DNA of 13,503 bases from Candidatus Nanohaloarchaea archaeon (GCA_030594675.1 JAUVES010000006.1:1-13503), one strand, 5' to 3'; positions 1-7,726 are shown, numbered from the stretch's first letter. Made by a program: numbers and translations. The notes: generated by a model not told the origin, from the letters alone.

Positions 1-38
1 GTAATCCCTGTAATCAATGCTATTTTTATAGATATCAC
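1..38 (-). CDS. 5' end of a Rossmann-fold sugar-nucleotide dehydratase/epimerase (partial)
   Basis: Only about 12 codons lie in the window; the gene continues past the left edge. Read on the minus strand, positions 38 to 1 give MISIKIALITGIT. The KIALITGIT core is the usual opening of extended short-chain dehydrogenases; GDP-mannose 4,6-dehydratases often begin this way, continuing GQDG. An AGGTGAT ribosome-binding sequence occupies positions 40 to 34. The GTG at 38-36 lies inside it, and a natural start spacing would fall on ATA (29-27), so the true start is uncertain. It lies downstream of the flippase on the same strand after a 98-base gap. A nucleotide-sugar enzyme would suit this glycan locus, but the identity rests on very few residues. 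Confidence 0.5.
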   Translation of the reverse strand, partial: MISIKIALITGI

Positions 39-58
39 CTTTATTTATCTGATAATTT

Positions 59-71
59 TGTTTCTGAAACA
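59..71. repeat. 13-bp inverted repeat upstream of the left-edge gene
   Basis: TGTTTC and GAAACA flank a single central T, giving a perfect 6-bp-arm palindrome in the 98-base gap between the flippase stop and the left-edge gene. A one-base centre cannot form a hairpin loop, so if functional it would be a protein-binding site rather than a terminator. It could also be chance in AT-rich sequence. Nothing else is apparent in this gap apart from the ribosome-binding site at 34-40. Confidence 0.2.
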
Positions 72-136
72 CGATTGGGTATTGTATTATTGATATATCT
101 TGCACCTATATCTTTATTATGTTTTTGTTCAATGCC

Positions 137-1633
137 TCAACTCTTTTGTTTTAACATATTAACTACTATATCCAATTCCTTAAAGTTTATGATCTTAAAA
201 ATGTATAGGGTATATAGGTATATTATACCCATAACGGATATTATCATAAACCCTAAAACTGTAGATATAGTTCCAAATAATGTGTGCGCAAAAGACATTA
301 CACAATAAAACACGATTATATTGAGTATTGTGGAATAAATCATATGCTTTGAAATGGGCATTATCTTAAATTCACAAAGTGCGTAATATTGATATAAAAC
401 AATCATAATACCTGTAGACATCAGTGTTGCTAATGCCCCTCCGACAATTCCATATACAGGAATCAAATAATAATTCATCAGGACATTTAAAATTGCCCCC
501 GCCATAACAATGTTCATTATTGTTTTTGTCTTCTTAAGCATGTACAATAAAATACCTGCACCCGAGCCAAATAAAGAATTTAAAAATATGGATATTGCAA
601 GAATCTTCAGAGCACCTGATCCCGAAAGATAATCATTCCCAAAAAGAAGAACAATAATATTATCTGAAAATGTGAACATGACCAAAAATATAAAAAAATT
701 GAATACAAAAATCCATTTTATGACAAATATATATGTCTGCTTAATATCACCAAAATTCTTGCGCGCAAAAGCTTTTGTTATTATTGGCAATAAGACGGCA
801 AAAAGTCCTGTGGGAATTAATAGAAGCAGATTTGCGGTCGGATATGCTGCATTGTAAATCCCTACCTGAACTGAATCTTTAAAATATCCAAGCATCAATG
901 TGTCTGTTGCTGTAAGTACAAAACCAGAAAGGCCACCGACCACTAAAGGCAAAGAATATCTTAATAGCTCACCAATATTATTTTTAGTAACAATTGTATT
1001 ATCCATGAAATTGAAACAATGTTTTCTTGAAAAATAAAATAATAATATTATAGAAAGTCCAATTGAGGTGAAATATGCAAAAATCACACCAAAAATACCA
1101 TAACCCAGATAGATCAGAAGGAGTGCCAAAATGAACTTCAATAAAGATTCAAGAATGTATTTTACAAAAGTTAAGTACTCAAGCCGATTATATACCCTAA
1201 ACAAAGGTGAAATAATCTGATCCAATACAAAAAGTGGTAAGAAAAGTGAGAAAAGCTTCAGCAAAATACTCAAATCCGGGTTTTTAAAAATAGAATTTGC
1301 AATAAAATCAGACAATAAAAAAAAGCAGAATGCGACAAAAATACTGAAAAAAACAGAAACTTTAATGCTGTTCATAATTGTGCTTCGGATTCCCACCCTA
1401 TCATCTTTGCCAATATAATAAGAGACATAACGTTCAACAGCCGAACCCAGACCCAACGTACTTATAGGTATCAAAAAACCCATAACTGCAAGGACAATGG
1501 AGAGCATCCCGTACTCTTCAACGCCGACCCGTGCTGCAATTATCCGCCAGCCATAAGTGAATAATTTTGATAACACAAGACCTAATGAAGTATAGATGAA
1601 TCCTTTGAGAATCAGTTTTTTGGAATCTAACAT
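137..1633 (-). CDS. Wzx-type polysaccharide/lipid-linked oligosaccharide flippase (MOP superfamily)
   Basis: The 498-residue protein is hydrophobic almost throughout, with roughly 12 to 14 membrane segments. It opens with a short charged stretch and then GFIYTSLGLVLSKLFTYGWR, followed near residue 60 by a STLGLGSAVERYVSYYIG segment. This is the usual opening of the polysaccharide-export branch (Wzx, PF01943/PF13440) of the MATE/MurJ-like superfamily. The family moves polyprenyl-linked sugars across the membrane, and length and hydropathy fit. It starts at ATG 1633 with no ribosome-binding site, and a TATA-like element is centred about 26 bases upstream, suggesting a leaderless mRNA. By eye it is poorer in G+C than its neighbours (for example 13 of 60 in 961-1020), a common sign of exchange for flippase genes. 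Its substrate is inferred only from context. Confidence 0.88.
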   Translation of the reverse strand: MLDSKKLILKGFIYTSLGLVLSKLFTYGWRIIAARVGVEEYGMLSIVLAVMGFLIPISTLGLGSAVERYVSYYIGKDDRVGIRSTIMNSIKVSVFFSIFVAFCFFLLSDFIANSIFKNPDLSILLKLFSLFLPLFVLDQIISPLFRVYNRLEYLTFVKYILESLLKFILALLLIYLGYGIFGVIFAYFTSIGLSIILLFYFSRKHCFNFMDNTIVTKNNIGELLRYSLPLVVGGLSGFVLTATDTLMLGYFKDSVQVGIYNAAYPTANLLLLIPTGLFAVLLPIITKAFARKNFGDIKQTYIFVIKWIFVFNFFIFLVMFTFSDNIIVLLFGNDYLSGSGALKILAISIFLNSLFGSGAGILLYMLKKTKTIMNIVMAGAILNVLMNYYLIPVYGIVGGALATLMSTGIMIVLYQYYALCEFKIMPISKHMIYSTILNIIVFYCVMSFAHTLFGTISTVLGFMIISVMGIIYLYTLYIFKIINFKELDIVVNMLKQKS

Positions 1634-1685
1634 ATAGAAAGTTATTATTGCAAATATTTATAATGTTTTTATAAAAAGTGTTTAT
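1634..1685. promoter_or_regulatory. Divergent promoter region with one central TATA-like element
   Basis: These 52 bases separate the divergent starts at 1633 (minus) and 1686 (plus). One AT-rich element, TTTATAAT on the plus strand at 1657-1664 and TTATAAAT on the minus strand at 1656-1663, is centred about 26 bases from each start codon, the usual distance of an archaeal TATA box from the transcription start. A perfect 12-bp palindrome, TTTTTATAAAAA at 1666-1677, lies beside it and could be a second TATA box for the flippase or a regulator site. Neither gene has a ribosome-binding site, consistent with leaderless transcripts. Which strand each element serves is inferred. Confidence 0.6.
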
Positions 1686-2771
1686 ATGATACCTATTGCA
1701 AGACCTATGATTGATTATGAAGAGAAGAACGCTGTTGATGCTGTCCTTAATTCCGGAATAATTGCGCAGGGACAGAAAGTTAAGGAATTTGAAGATGAAT
1801 TTGCAGAATATTGCGGTGCCAATTATGGCGTTGCTACAAATAACGGGACTTCTGCACTACATACTGCGCTTCTTGCATGCGGTGTTGGCGCAGGTGATGA
1901 AGTGATTACAACACCATTTTCCTTTACTGCTACTGCTAATTCTATTCTTTTCTGCGGTGCAAAGCCTGTGTTTTGCGATATTGACCCTGATACATTCAAT
2001 ATTGATGCCGGTAAGATAGAGGATAAGATTACTTCCAAGACAAAAGCTGTGCTTGTTGTACACTTATTTGGGCAGGCATGCGATATGAGCAGGATAAAAG
2101 ATATATGCGAGAGACATGAGCTTAAACTTATTGAAGATGCATGCCAGGCGCATGGGGCTGAGTATAAAGGACATAAAGTAGGTTCTTTGAGTGACTGTGG
2201 CGTGTTCAGTTTCTATCCTACAAAGAATATGACTACTGGTGAAGGCGGGATTGTTGTTACAGATGATTTGGGCATTACTGACAGATGCAGGATTGTGCGA
2301 GATCATGGTCAGGACGGGCGGGACAATCAGGTGATGCTTGGATATAATTACAGGATGACTGATATATGCGCTGCAATAGGGGTTGAGCAGCTTAAGAAAC
2401 TTGACAGATTTATTGATAGGCGTATAAAGAATGCAGGGTCGCTTACTGAAGGCCTTAAAGATGTGAGAGGAATCATTACTCCTGCAGTCAGGGGTGATGT
2501 CAAGCATGTGTTTAACCAGTACACTATCAGGATTACTGAAGATTTCTGTATATCAAGGGATCAACTTGCTGAAAGGCTAAAAGATGCTGGAATCGGCGCT
2601 TTTGTGTATTATCCAAAGCCTATATATAGACAGAAGTATTATTCTGGGCTTGGTTATAAGGATTCTCTTGATAATGTTGAGAAGGTGTGCGGTGAAGTTT
2701 TGAGCATACCTGTGCATCCTGGCGTTAAAGAAGACGATGTTAAGATGATTACTGATATTTTTATAAAATAA
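1686..2771 (+). CDS. DegT/DnrJ/EryC1/StrS-family PLP sugar aminotransferase (WlbC/GnnB-like)
   Basis: This 361-residue protein is full length for PLP-dependent enzymes that transfer an amino group from glutamate to a keto-sugar nucleotide in the cytoplasm. Seen motifs are the N-terminal SGIIAQGQKVKEFEDEFA, NNGTSALHTALLA near residue 52, EDACQAHGA with the pyridine-binding Asp151, and FSFYPTKNMTTGEGG with Schiff-base Lys180. The start at ATG 1686 lacks a ribosome-binding site but has a TATA-like box about 26 bases upstream, so it is probably leaderless and first in the plus-strand operon. With the beta-helix acyltransferase downstream and the Gfo/Idh dehydrogenase converging on this operon, it most likely makes a UDP-3-amino sugar. 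A 4-keto substrate, or a small aldehyde made by the LuxC domain, cannot be excluded. Confidence 0.9.
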   Translation: MIPIARPMIDYEEKNAVDAVLNSGIIAQGQKVKEFEDEFAEYCGANYGVATNNGTSALHTALLACGVGAGDEVITTPFSFTATANSILFCGAKPVFCDIDPDTFNIDAGKIEDKITSKTKAVLVVHLFGQACDMSRIKDICERHELKLIEDACQAHGAEYKGHKVGSLSDCGVFSFYPTKNMTTGEGGIVVTDDLGITDRCRIVRDHGQDGRDNQVMLGYNYRMTDICAAIGVEQLKKLDRFIDRRIKNAGSLTEGLKDVRGIITPAVRGDVKHVFNQYTIRITEDFCISRDQLAERLKDAGIGAFVYYPKPIYRQKYYSGLGYKDSLDNVEKVCGEVLSIPVHPGVKEDDVKMITDIFIK

Positions 2772-2810
2772 TGCACTGAAATATTATTTGTTCCGATTGA
2801 GGATTACTAT

Positions 2811-3053
2811 GTGGATTATTGTGAGATTATGAGCAGTATAGATGATATTATCAAGAAAGTCTTTGATGTAAAAGATATAAAGGATTCTGACGGCCCGGAT
2901 GATATTGCTGGCTGGGACTCTATATCACATCTTGAACTTGTTTCTGAAATGGAAGATGCGTTCTCAGTTGATCTGGATGTTGATGAAATTTCTGAAATGC
3001 AGACTGTTGAGAAAATAAAGGAAATTCTCAAAAAACATGGTGTTACTGGATGA
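2811..3053 (+). CDS. Acyl carrier protein
   Basis: This small acidic protein (80 residues from GTG 2811) is a stand-alone acyl carrier protein (PP-binding fold). The phosphopantetheine site is GWDSISHLELVSEME, with Ser37 (codon 2919-2921) as the attachment residue. An amphipathic helix I precedes it, and the typical acidic helix II and a VEKIKEILKK helix IV follow. The GTG start is preceded by GAGGAT at 2799-2804 and gives a helix I of normal length. ATG 2829 would give 74 residues and is the alternative. The stop overlaps the ligase start (ATGA at 3050-3053), so the two are probably translationally coupled. ACPs are unusual in archaea; with the ligase, LuxE-LuxC and AcpS downstream it is probably a dedicated carrier for a small acyl group rather than for fatty acid synthesis. 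Confidence 0.9.
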   Translation: MDYCEIMSSIDDIIKKVFDVKDIKDSDGPDDIAGWDSISHLELVSEMEDAFSVDLDVDEISEMQTVEKIKEILKKHGVTG

Positions 3054-4513
3054 ACCTTACAGATTACTTATTTGGTATCCATAAGCATAATGAAAAGAAG
3101 CTAATTCTTGGAACACAGGAAAGCATAAGTTATAGGGACGCTTACAAAATAATTGAAGACATAAGTGAAGCATTGGCTAAAAAATATGAAAAAGGAGAGA
3201 AAATACTTCTTCTATCTGACAATTCTGTGTTTTTCGTGTGTGCATATTTTGGAATTATTAAAGCGGGGTGTATATGCGTACCTGTTGATACAAAGATTAC
3301 TGAGAAACATATGAAATATATACTTGATACGTGTGGAATAAAGAGCATCTATGTCCAGGAAAAATATCTGGAAAAGATTGACTTGGACAAATATGAGACA
3401 ATTACTGAGAAAACTATCCCTTCAGGATTCAAAAATATGACCCGGATAGATACTGACGATAATGATGATGCTGTTATCATGTTCACTTCTGGCTCTACCG
3501 GGACACCTAAAGGCGTCATATTGTCACATAAAAATATAATTCATAATACTGAGTCTATAATCTCTTATCTTAATCTGACATCTTTAGACATTATGGAAAC
3601 TGTGCTGCCATTCTTTTACTGCTACGGCACTTCCCTGCTGCATACGCATATCAGGGTTGGTGGCAGCCTTGTATTAAATAACAGGTTCATGTTTCCATCT
3701 ACAGTAATCTCAGACATAAATGAATATGGCTGTACTGGTTTTGCGGGAGTACCATCTACGTTCCAAATTATTCTCAGGATGACCAGATTCGAAGAGACAC
3801 CTATGCCATCATTGAGATATGTAACACAGGCAGGCGGAAAGCTGGCAGACCATTTCATATGCAAACTTAAGGAAGCTCTTGGAGATAAAAAGATATATAT
3901 TATGTATGGCCAGACAGAAGCGACTGCAAGACTCTCTTATCTACCACCTGAAGATTTTGAGAAAAAACAAGGCTCTGTTGGGAAAGGACTTGATGGAACA
4001 AAACTATATATTGTGGATGAAAATGGAAAGAAGGTTGCTCCGGGTGATGTCGGGGAAATTGTAGCTGAAGGGAACAATGTGATGAAAGGGTATTTCAATG
4101 ATGAAAATGAAACTAATAAAAAAATCCGTGATAAGGTGTTATATACAGGAGATCTGGGCTATTATGATGAAGAGGGTTATATATATATTGTCGGCCGTGA
4201 GAAAAATATGATTAAAAGTGGTGGAAAAAGGATAAGCTCTGCTGAAATTGAACATGCAATAAGTGAAGTTGAAGATGTCCTTGAAGTTGCTGTTGTACCT
4301 ATACCTGACGATATTCTTGGCGAGGCAATAAAGGCATATGTTGTGCTGAGAGACAATAATGATAAAATAAAAGATGAGATTATGACAAAGATCAAGAATA
4401 ATCTTAATATAAAACTGGAAGATTTCAAGAGACCAAAAGAGATTAAATTTATAGAAGAACTTCCAAAAAACTCTTCTGGAAAAATAATGTTTGGCAAATT
4501 ACAGGGTGAATGA
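3050..4513 (+). CDS. AMP-forming acyl-CoA/acyl-ACP ligase (ANL superfamily)
   Basis: The 487-residue enzyme should activate a carboxylic acid with ATP to an acyl-adenylate and pass it to a phosphopantetheine thiol, most likely of the ACP whose gene it overlaps by 4 bases. Both ANL domains are complete. The phosphate-binding loop MFTSGSTGTPKGV is at about residues 144-156, YGQTEA at 286-291, YTGD at 365-368, the hinge VGREKNMIKSGGKRIS at 381-396, and the C-terminal catalytic lysine at NSSGK478. The pocket segment around LPFFYCYGTSLLH (residues 186-198) does not let me name the acid. The protein is shorter than typical long-chain acyl-CoA synthetases and resembles stand-alone adenylation enzymes that load carrier proteins. 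CoA instead of ACP as acceptor remains possible. Confidence 0.9.
   Translation: MNLTDYLFGIHKHNEKKLILGTQESISYRDAYKIIEDISEALAKKYEKGEKILLLSDNSVFFVCAYFGIIKAGCICVPVDTKITEKHMKYILDTCGIKSIYVQEKYLEKIDLDKYETITEKTIPSGFKNMTRIDTDDNDDAVIMFTSGSTGTPKGVILSHKNIIHNTESIISYLNLTSLDIMETVLPFFYCYGTSLLHTHIRVGGSLVLNNRFMFPSTVISDINEYGCTGFAGVPSTFQIILRMTRFEETPMPSLRYVTQAGGKLADHFICKLKEALGDKKIYIMYGQTEATARLSYLPPEDFEKKQGSVGKGLDGTKLYIVDENGKKVAPGDVGEIVAEGNNVMKGYFNDENETNKKIRDKVLYTGDLGYYDEEGYIYIVGREKNMIKSGGKRISSAEIEHAISEVEDVLEVAVVPIPDDILGEAIKAYVVLRDNNDKIKDEIMTKIKNNLNIKLEDFKRPKEIKFIEELPKNSSGKIMFGKLQGE
4503..4509 (+). promoter_or_regulatory. Ribosome-binding site selecting the LuxE-LuxC start
   Basis: AGGGTGA matches the anti-SD core GGTGA and ends 5 bases before ATG 4515. 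It lies within the last codons of the ligase gene. The site favours ATG 4515 over the in-frame TTG 4491 and GTG 4506, the latter sitting inside the site itself. Confidence 0.65.
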
Positions 4514-4514
4514 G

Positions 4515-6953
4515 ATGGATGATGTGGATAGGCTGATCAATCAGGAACAGTATCACTTGACACAGGCAGAAAAAGAGAAACAACTACTTAAGATATTGAA
4601 AAAACAGATAAAAGAGAACCATAGCCTGAACCCGCATCTTGTATCCTATTATAAGAAAACAAAATTTGATGCCGACAATGCAAAAAGTATTGAAGAGATA
4701 TCACCTATACCTGTACAAATGTTTAAGATGTTTGACCTTATAACATGCAAAAAAAAAGATGTTGTTCGCGAGCTGAAATCAAGCTCTACTACAAGCCAGA
4801 AACCAAGTGTGGTACCTATCAATAAAGCTACTGCATTCAGGCAGGCTGAAGGCCTTAGAAGTACGCTCAAGGATTATCTTGGAATCAAGAGAAGACCTTT
4901 TCTTGTGATTGATACAAAGGATGTCAATAAGAAATCTGAAGATCTTGTTGCAAGAGGTATTGCTATCCGAGGCATTTCCGGTTTTGGTAAAGACATCACC
5001 TATGTGCTTGATTCTGATGAAGATGGGAGACTTACTGTTAATATGCAGAGACTGAAAGAGTTTACTCAAAAACATAAAGATGAAGAGATACTTGTTTTCG
5101 GATTTACATATATCCTGTGGAGCGTGTTTGTAGAGGCAATTGAAAAAATAGGGATGAAGTTGTGTTTTAAGGATGTTGTCGTATTTCACAGCGGCGGATG
5201 GAAAAAACTTATAGACCAACAGGTCAGTAAGGATGTGTTTTCCAGTAAGGTTGCTGGTATATTTTCTGCGGATAAGAAGAATGTGATTGATTTTTATGGT
5301 ATGGCTGAACAATCAGGTATAATCTTTCCTGATTGTGCTTTTGGATACAAACATGCGCCTGACTTTGCAGATGTAATACTGCGAGACCCCCTGACTATGA
5401 AAGAAGTTAGAGTTGGGGGTGTTGGCCTTATTGAGATTGCCAGCACACTATCGGACAGTTATCCTGCACAGGCGATACTGACTGAAGATGTGGGAGAACT
5501 TGCAGGGATTGATGACTGTAAATGCGGAAGGAAAGGAAAATATTTTATATTTAAGTCAAGGATAAAAAAGGCAGAAGTTCGCGGATGCGGAGATACATAT
5601 GCTGAAAAGGATATGCAACAGGGAGGATGTGTATCCCTCTCTTATAATGAGAGTGGCTCTGATGTGCGCTGCCTGCTTATTGACGGCAGAAGTGAGGATC
5701 AAAAAGATATGAGTATGGAGAAGATAAGAGATATTATCGAGATGCGGAGGAAAGAACTTTATGAGATGCCGCTTGAAGCGATTATCGGTGTGTTCAATGA
5801 TTATGCAAAGAAGCTAATAAAAGATACTGAGACGAGGAAGATAGAGGGTGTAGCGTACTTATCAAACTGGTGCAGAAGGAGCAATATTGAAAAGATTGTG
5901 AAGATCGGCCTTTCTTATCCCGATGCTATTGACCACCCAGAAAAGATTGATGGAATGTATCTTAAGGCGCAACCGAAAGGTGTTGTATGCCAGTGGATTG
6001 CCGGCAATATACCTACACTTGCACTTTATTCATATATTCAATCAGTAATATGCAGAAATGGAAACATAATCCGCGCATCCAGAAGAAATGTTGATGAAAC
6101 ACAGGTGTTGCTTGAGAAGCTGAAAGATGCTAGTTTTGAATATAAAGGCAGGAAATATTCTGGTATGACTATACTTAAGAGTACTGCTCTTGTTTCATTT
6201 GAGAGTTCAGATGAGACGGCAAACAGGGATATGTCTCTTACTGCAGACTGTAAAGTGATGTGGGGAGGATCAGAAGCTATAAATTCTATACGGAACCTTC
6301 CGCAGAAAGAATATTGCACAAATATTGTATTTGGACCTAAATATTCTTTTGGCGTGATTGATAAGGAAATGGTGAAAGATGTTTTTGAAGGAAAGGATGC
6401 TGAATTGTTTAATCATATTATTGATGACATAATCACTTTTGAGCAGGCAGCGTGCTCTTCACCGCAAGTGCTATTCTTCGAGAAAAGCGGTGTGTCTCTT
6501 AAGAAGATTGCTGAGCGACTTGGTGAGTCATTTGCGAAGAGATCTGAGAGATATCCAAAGAAGGATATTGACATATCAAAGGCTGCTGAGATCATAAATA
6601 TACGGGCTGAGTATGCCTTATCTGAAGATAAAGATGTTGTCTTCAGTTATGGGAATGACTGGACAATACTTATGAATAGGGATGTAGACCTGGAGGAGCC
6701 AGTACATTCCAGAATTATTTTTATAAAAGAGATAGATGATATCTTTGATGCGGTTCCTCTTGTAACGCGAAAGATACAGACTATTGGTACTGCAATAAAA
6801 AAAGAAGATAGATATATTAAATTTGCTGAATTAGCATCATATAAGGGTGCTTTACGGTTTACACCATTCGGTCAGATGAATACACAGGAAAATCCCTGGG
6901 ATGGGATGCTGGTGATGGATAACCTTGTTAATTGGATAAGCATCAGAAGATAA
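4515..6953 (+). CDS. LuxE-LuxC fusion: acyl-protein synthetase plus acyl thioester reductase
   Basis: From ATG 4515 the protein is 812 residues with two domains. Residues ~1-360 are LuxE-like (PF04443), an adenylate-forming fold with SSSTTSQ at 89-95, DFYGMAEQSG at 259-268 and CKCGRKGKYF before the C-terminal part. Residues ~400-812 are LuxC-like (PF05893), with VCQWIAGNIPTLALYS and the catalytic site FEQAACSSPQ, Cys647. In luminous bacteria LuxE activates a fatty acid and passes it to the LuxC cysteine, and LuxC reduces it with NADPH to an aldehyde. Here the two are one polypeptide, which would channel the acyl group. The substrate need not be long-chain, since such genes also occur in bacterial surface-polysaccharide loci. 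The gene overlaps no coding sequence downstream and is followed by the dehydrogenase after 20 bases. An A9 run at 4749-4757 lies near the 5' end, in frame. Confidence 0.85.
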   Translation: MDDVDRLINQEQYHLTQAEKEKQLLKILKKQIKENHSLNPHLVSYYKKTKFDADNAKSIEEISPIPVQMFKMFDLITCKKKDVVRELKSSSTTSQKPSVVPINKATAFRQAEGLRSTLKDYLGIKRRPFLVIDTKDVNKKSEDLVARGIAIRGISGFGKDITYVLDSDEDGRLTVNMQRLKEFTQKHKDEEILVFGFTYILWSVFVEAIEKIGMKLCFKDVVVFHSGGWKKLIDQQVSKDVFSSKVAGIFSADKKNVIDFYGMAEQSGIIFPDCAFGYKHAPDFADVILRDPLTMKEVRVGGVGLIEIASTLSDSYPAQAILTEDVGELAGIDDCKCGRKGKYFIFKSRIKKAEVRGCGDTYAEKDMQQGGCVSLSYNESGSDVRCLLIDGRSEDQKDMSMEKIRDIIEMRRKELYEMPLEAIIGVFNDYAKKLIKDTETRKIEGVAYLSNWCRRSNIEKIVKIGLSYPDAIDHPEKIDGMYLKAQPKGVVCQWIAGNIPTLALYSYIQSVICRNGNIIRASRRNVDETQVLLEKLKDASFEYKGRKYSGMTILKSTALVSFESSDETANRDMSLTADCKVMWGGSEAINSIRNLPQKEYCTNIVFGPKYSFGVIDKEMVKDVFEGKDAELFNHIIDDIITFEQAACSSPQVLFFEKSGVSLKKIAERLGESFAKRSERYPKKDIDISKAAEIINIRAEYALSEDKDVVFSYGNDWTILMNRDVDLEEPVHSRIIFIKEIDDIFDAVPLVTRKIQTIGTAIKKEDRYIKFAELASYKGALRFTPFGQMNTQENPWDGMLVMDNLVNWISIRR

Positions 6954-6960
6954 ATTATTT

Positions 6961-6968
6961 AGGTGATT
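6961..6968 (+). promoter_or_regulatory. Strong ribosome-binding site of the FabG-like gene
   Basis: AGGTGATT is a near-perfect complement of the archaeal 16S rRNA 3' tail and ends 5 bases before ATG 6974. It fixes that start over the second in-frame ATG at 6983, and shows that genes inside this operon are translated with SD sites while the first gene is not. Confidence 0.75.
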
Positions 6969-6973
6969 GAAAT

Positions 6974-7726
6974 ATGAATTCTATGTTATTGAAAGGAAAG
7001 ACTGCACTTGTAACTGGTGCTGGCCGTGGGATTGGGAAAGCTATAGCTATCAGGCTTGCTGAGGCAGGTGCAGATGTGGTCATAAACTATAATACAAGCG
7101 AGGATGGTGCAAAAGAGACTGCAGAAATTGTGGAAGGTGCTGGTGTTAAGGCACTTGTCATAAAAGCTGATGTATCAAATCCTGAAGAAGTCAAGGAGAT
7201 GTTTGGCAGGATAAAGGACGAATTCGGTATGGTGAATATACTTGTGAACAATGCAGGGATACTAAAAGACAGCCTCTTGCTCATGATGAAAGATGATATG
7301 TGGGATGATGTTATAGACACTAACCTCAAAGGGCCTTACTTATGCATGAAATATGCGGTAAAGATGATGATGAGAGAAAAGTATGGAAAGATAGTAAATA
7401 TATCATCCATTATTGGACGGCGTGGAAATGCAGGACAAGTAAATTATGCTGCCAGCAAGGCTGGGTTGATAGGCATGACTTATTCTGCTGCAAAGGAGCT
7501 TGGTAAGATGGGAATCCGCGTCAATGCAATTGCACCTGGCGTTATTCAAACTGATATGATTGCGCATCTTAAAGATGATTATATTGAGCATCTGAAAGAA
7601 GGCATTGCACTTGGTAAACTAGGCACTCCTGAAGAGGTCGCTGAGGTTGTGCTGTTCTTTGCATCTCCTGCATCAGATTATGTGACAGGGCAGGTTATCG
7701 GTGTAGATGGTGGACAGGTAATATAA
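6974..7726 (+). CDS. FabG-like short-chain dehydrogenase/reductase
   Basis: This classical SDR of 250 residues interconverts a carbonyl and an alcohol with NAD(P)H. Seen are the cofactor motif TGAGRGIG (14-21), NNAG near residue 93, catalytic Ser145, Tyr158 and Lys162 (in YAASK), and the FabG-like ending YVTGQVIGVDGGQVI. Family members that act on ACP-bound 3-oxoacyl groups look like this, but so do many reductases of free substrates. No ketosynthase accompanies it, so fatty acid elongation is unlikely. Next to the LuxE-LuxC gene it may reduce the aldehyde product, or a keto or hydroxy group on the ACP-bound acid. That role is inferred from position only. The next gene begins 9 bases after its stop. 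Confidence 0.9.
   Translation: MNSMLLKGKTALVTGAGRGIGKAIAIRLAEAGADVVINYNTSEDGAKETAEIVEGAGVKALVIKADVSNPEEVKEMFGRIKDEFGMVNILVNNAGILKDSLLLMMKDDMWDDVIDTNLKGPYLCMKYAVKMMMREKYGKIVNISSIIGRRGNAGQVNYAASKAGLIGMTYSAAKELGKMGIRVNAIAPGVIQTDMIAHLKDDYIEHLKEGIALGKLGTPEEVAEVVLFFASPASDYVTGQVIGVDGGQVI

Noticed and set aside
4779..5312. Minus-strand open frame of 177 codons inside the LuxE-LuxC gene
   Set aside because: The plus strand carries clear LuxE motifs through this stretch. The antisense product has no recognisable features and no independent promoter or start site.
4515..6953. A bioluminescence (lux) operon
   Set aside because: Only LuxE- and LuxC-like domains occur. There is no LuxA/LuxB luciferase or LuxD, and these reductase families are used outside luminescence.
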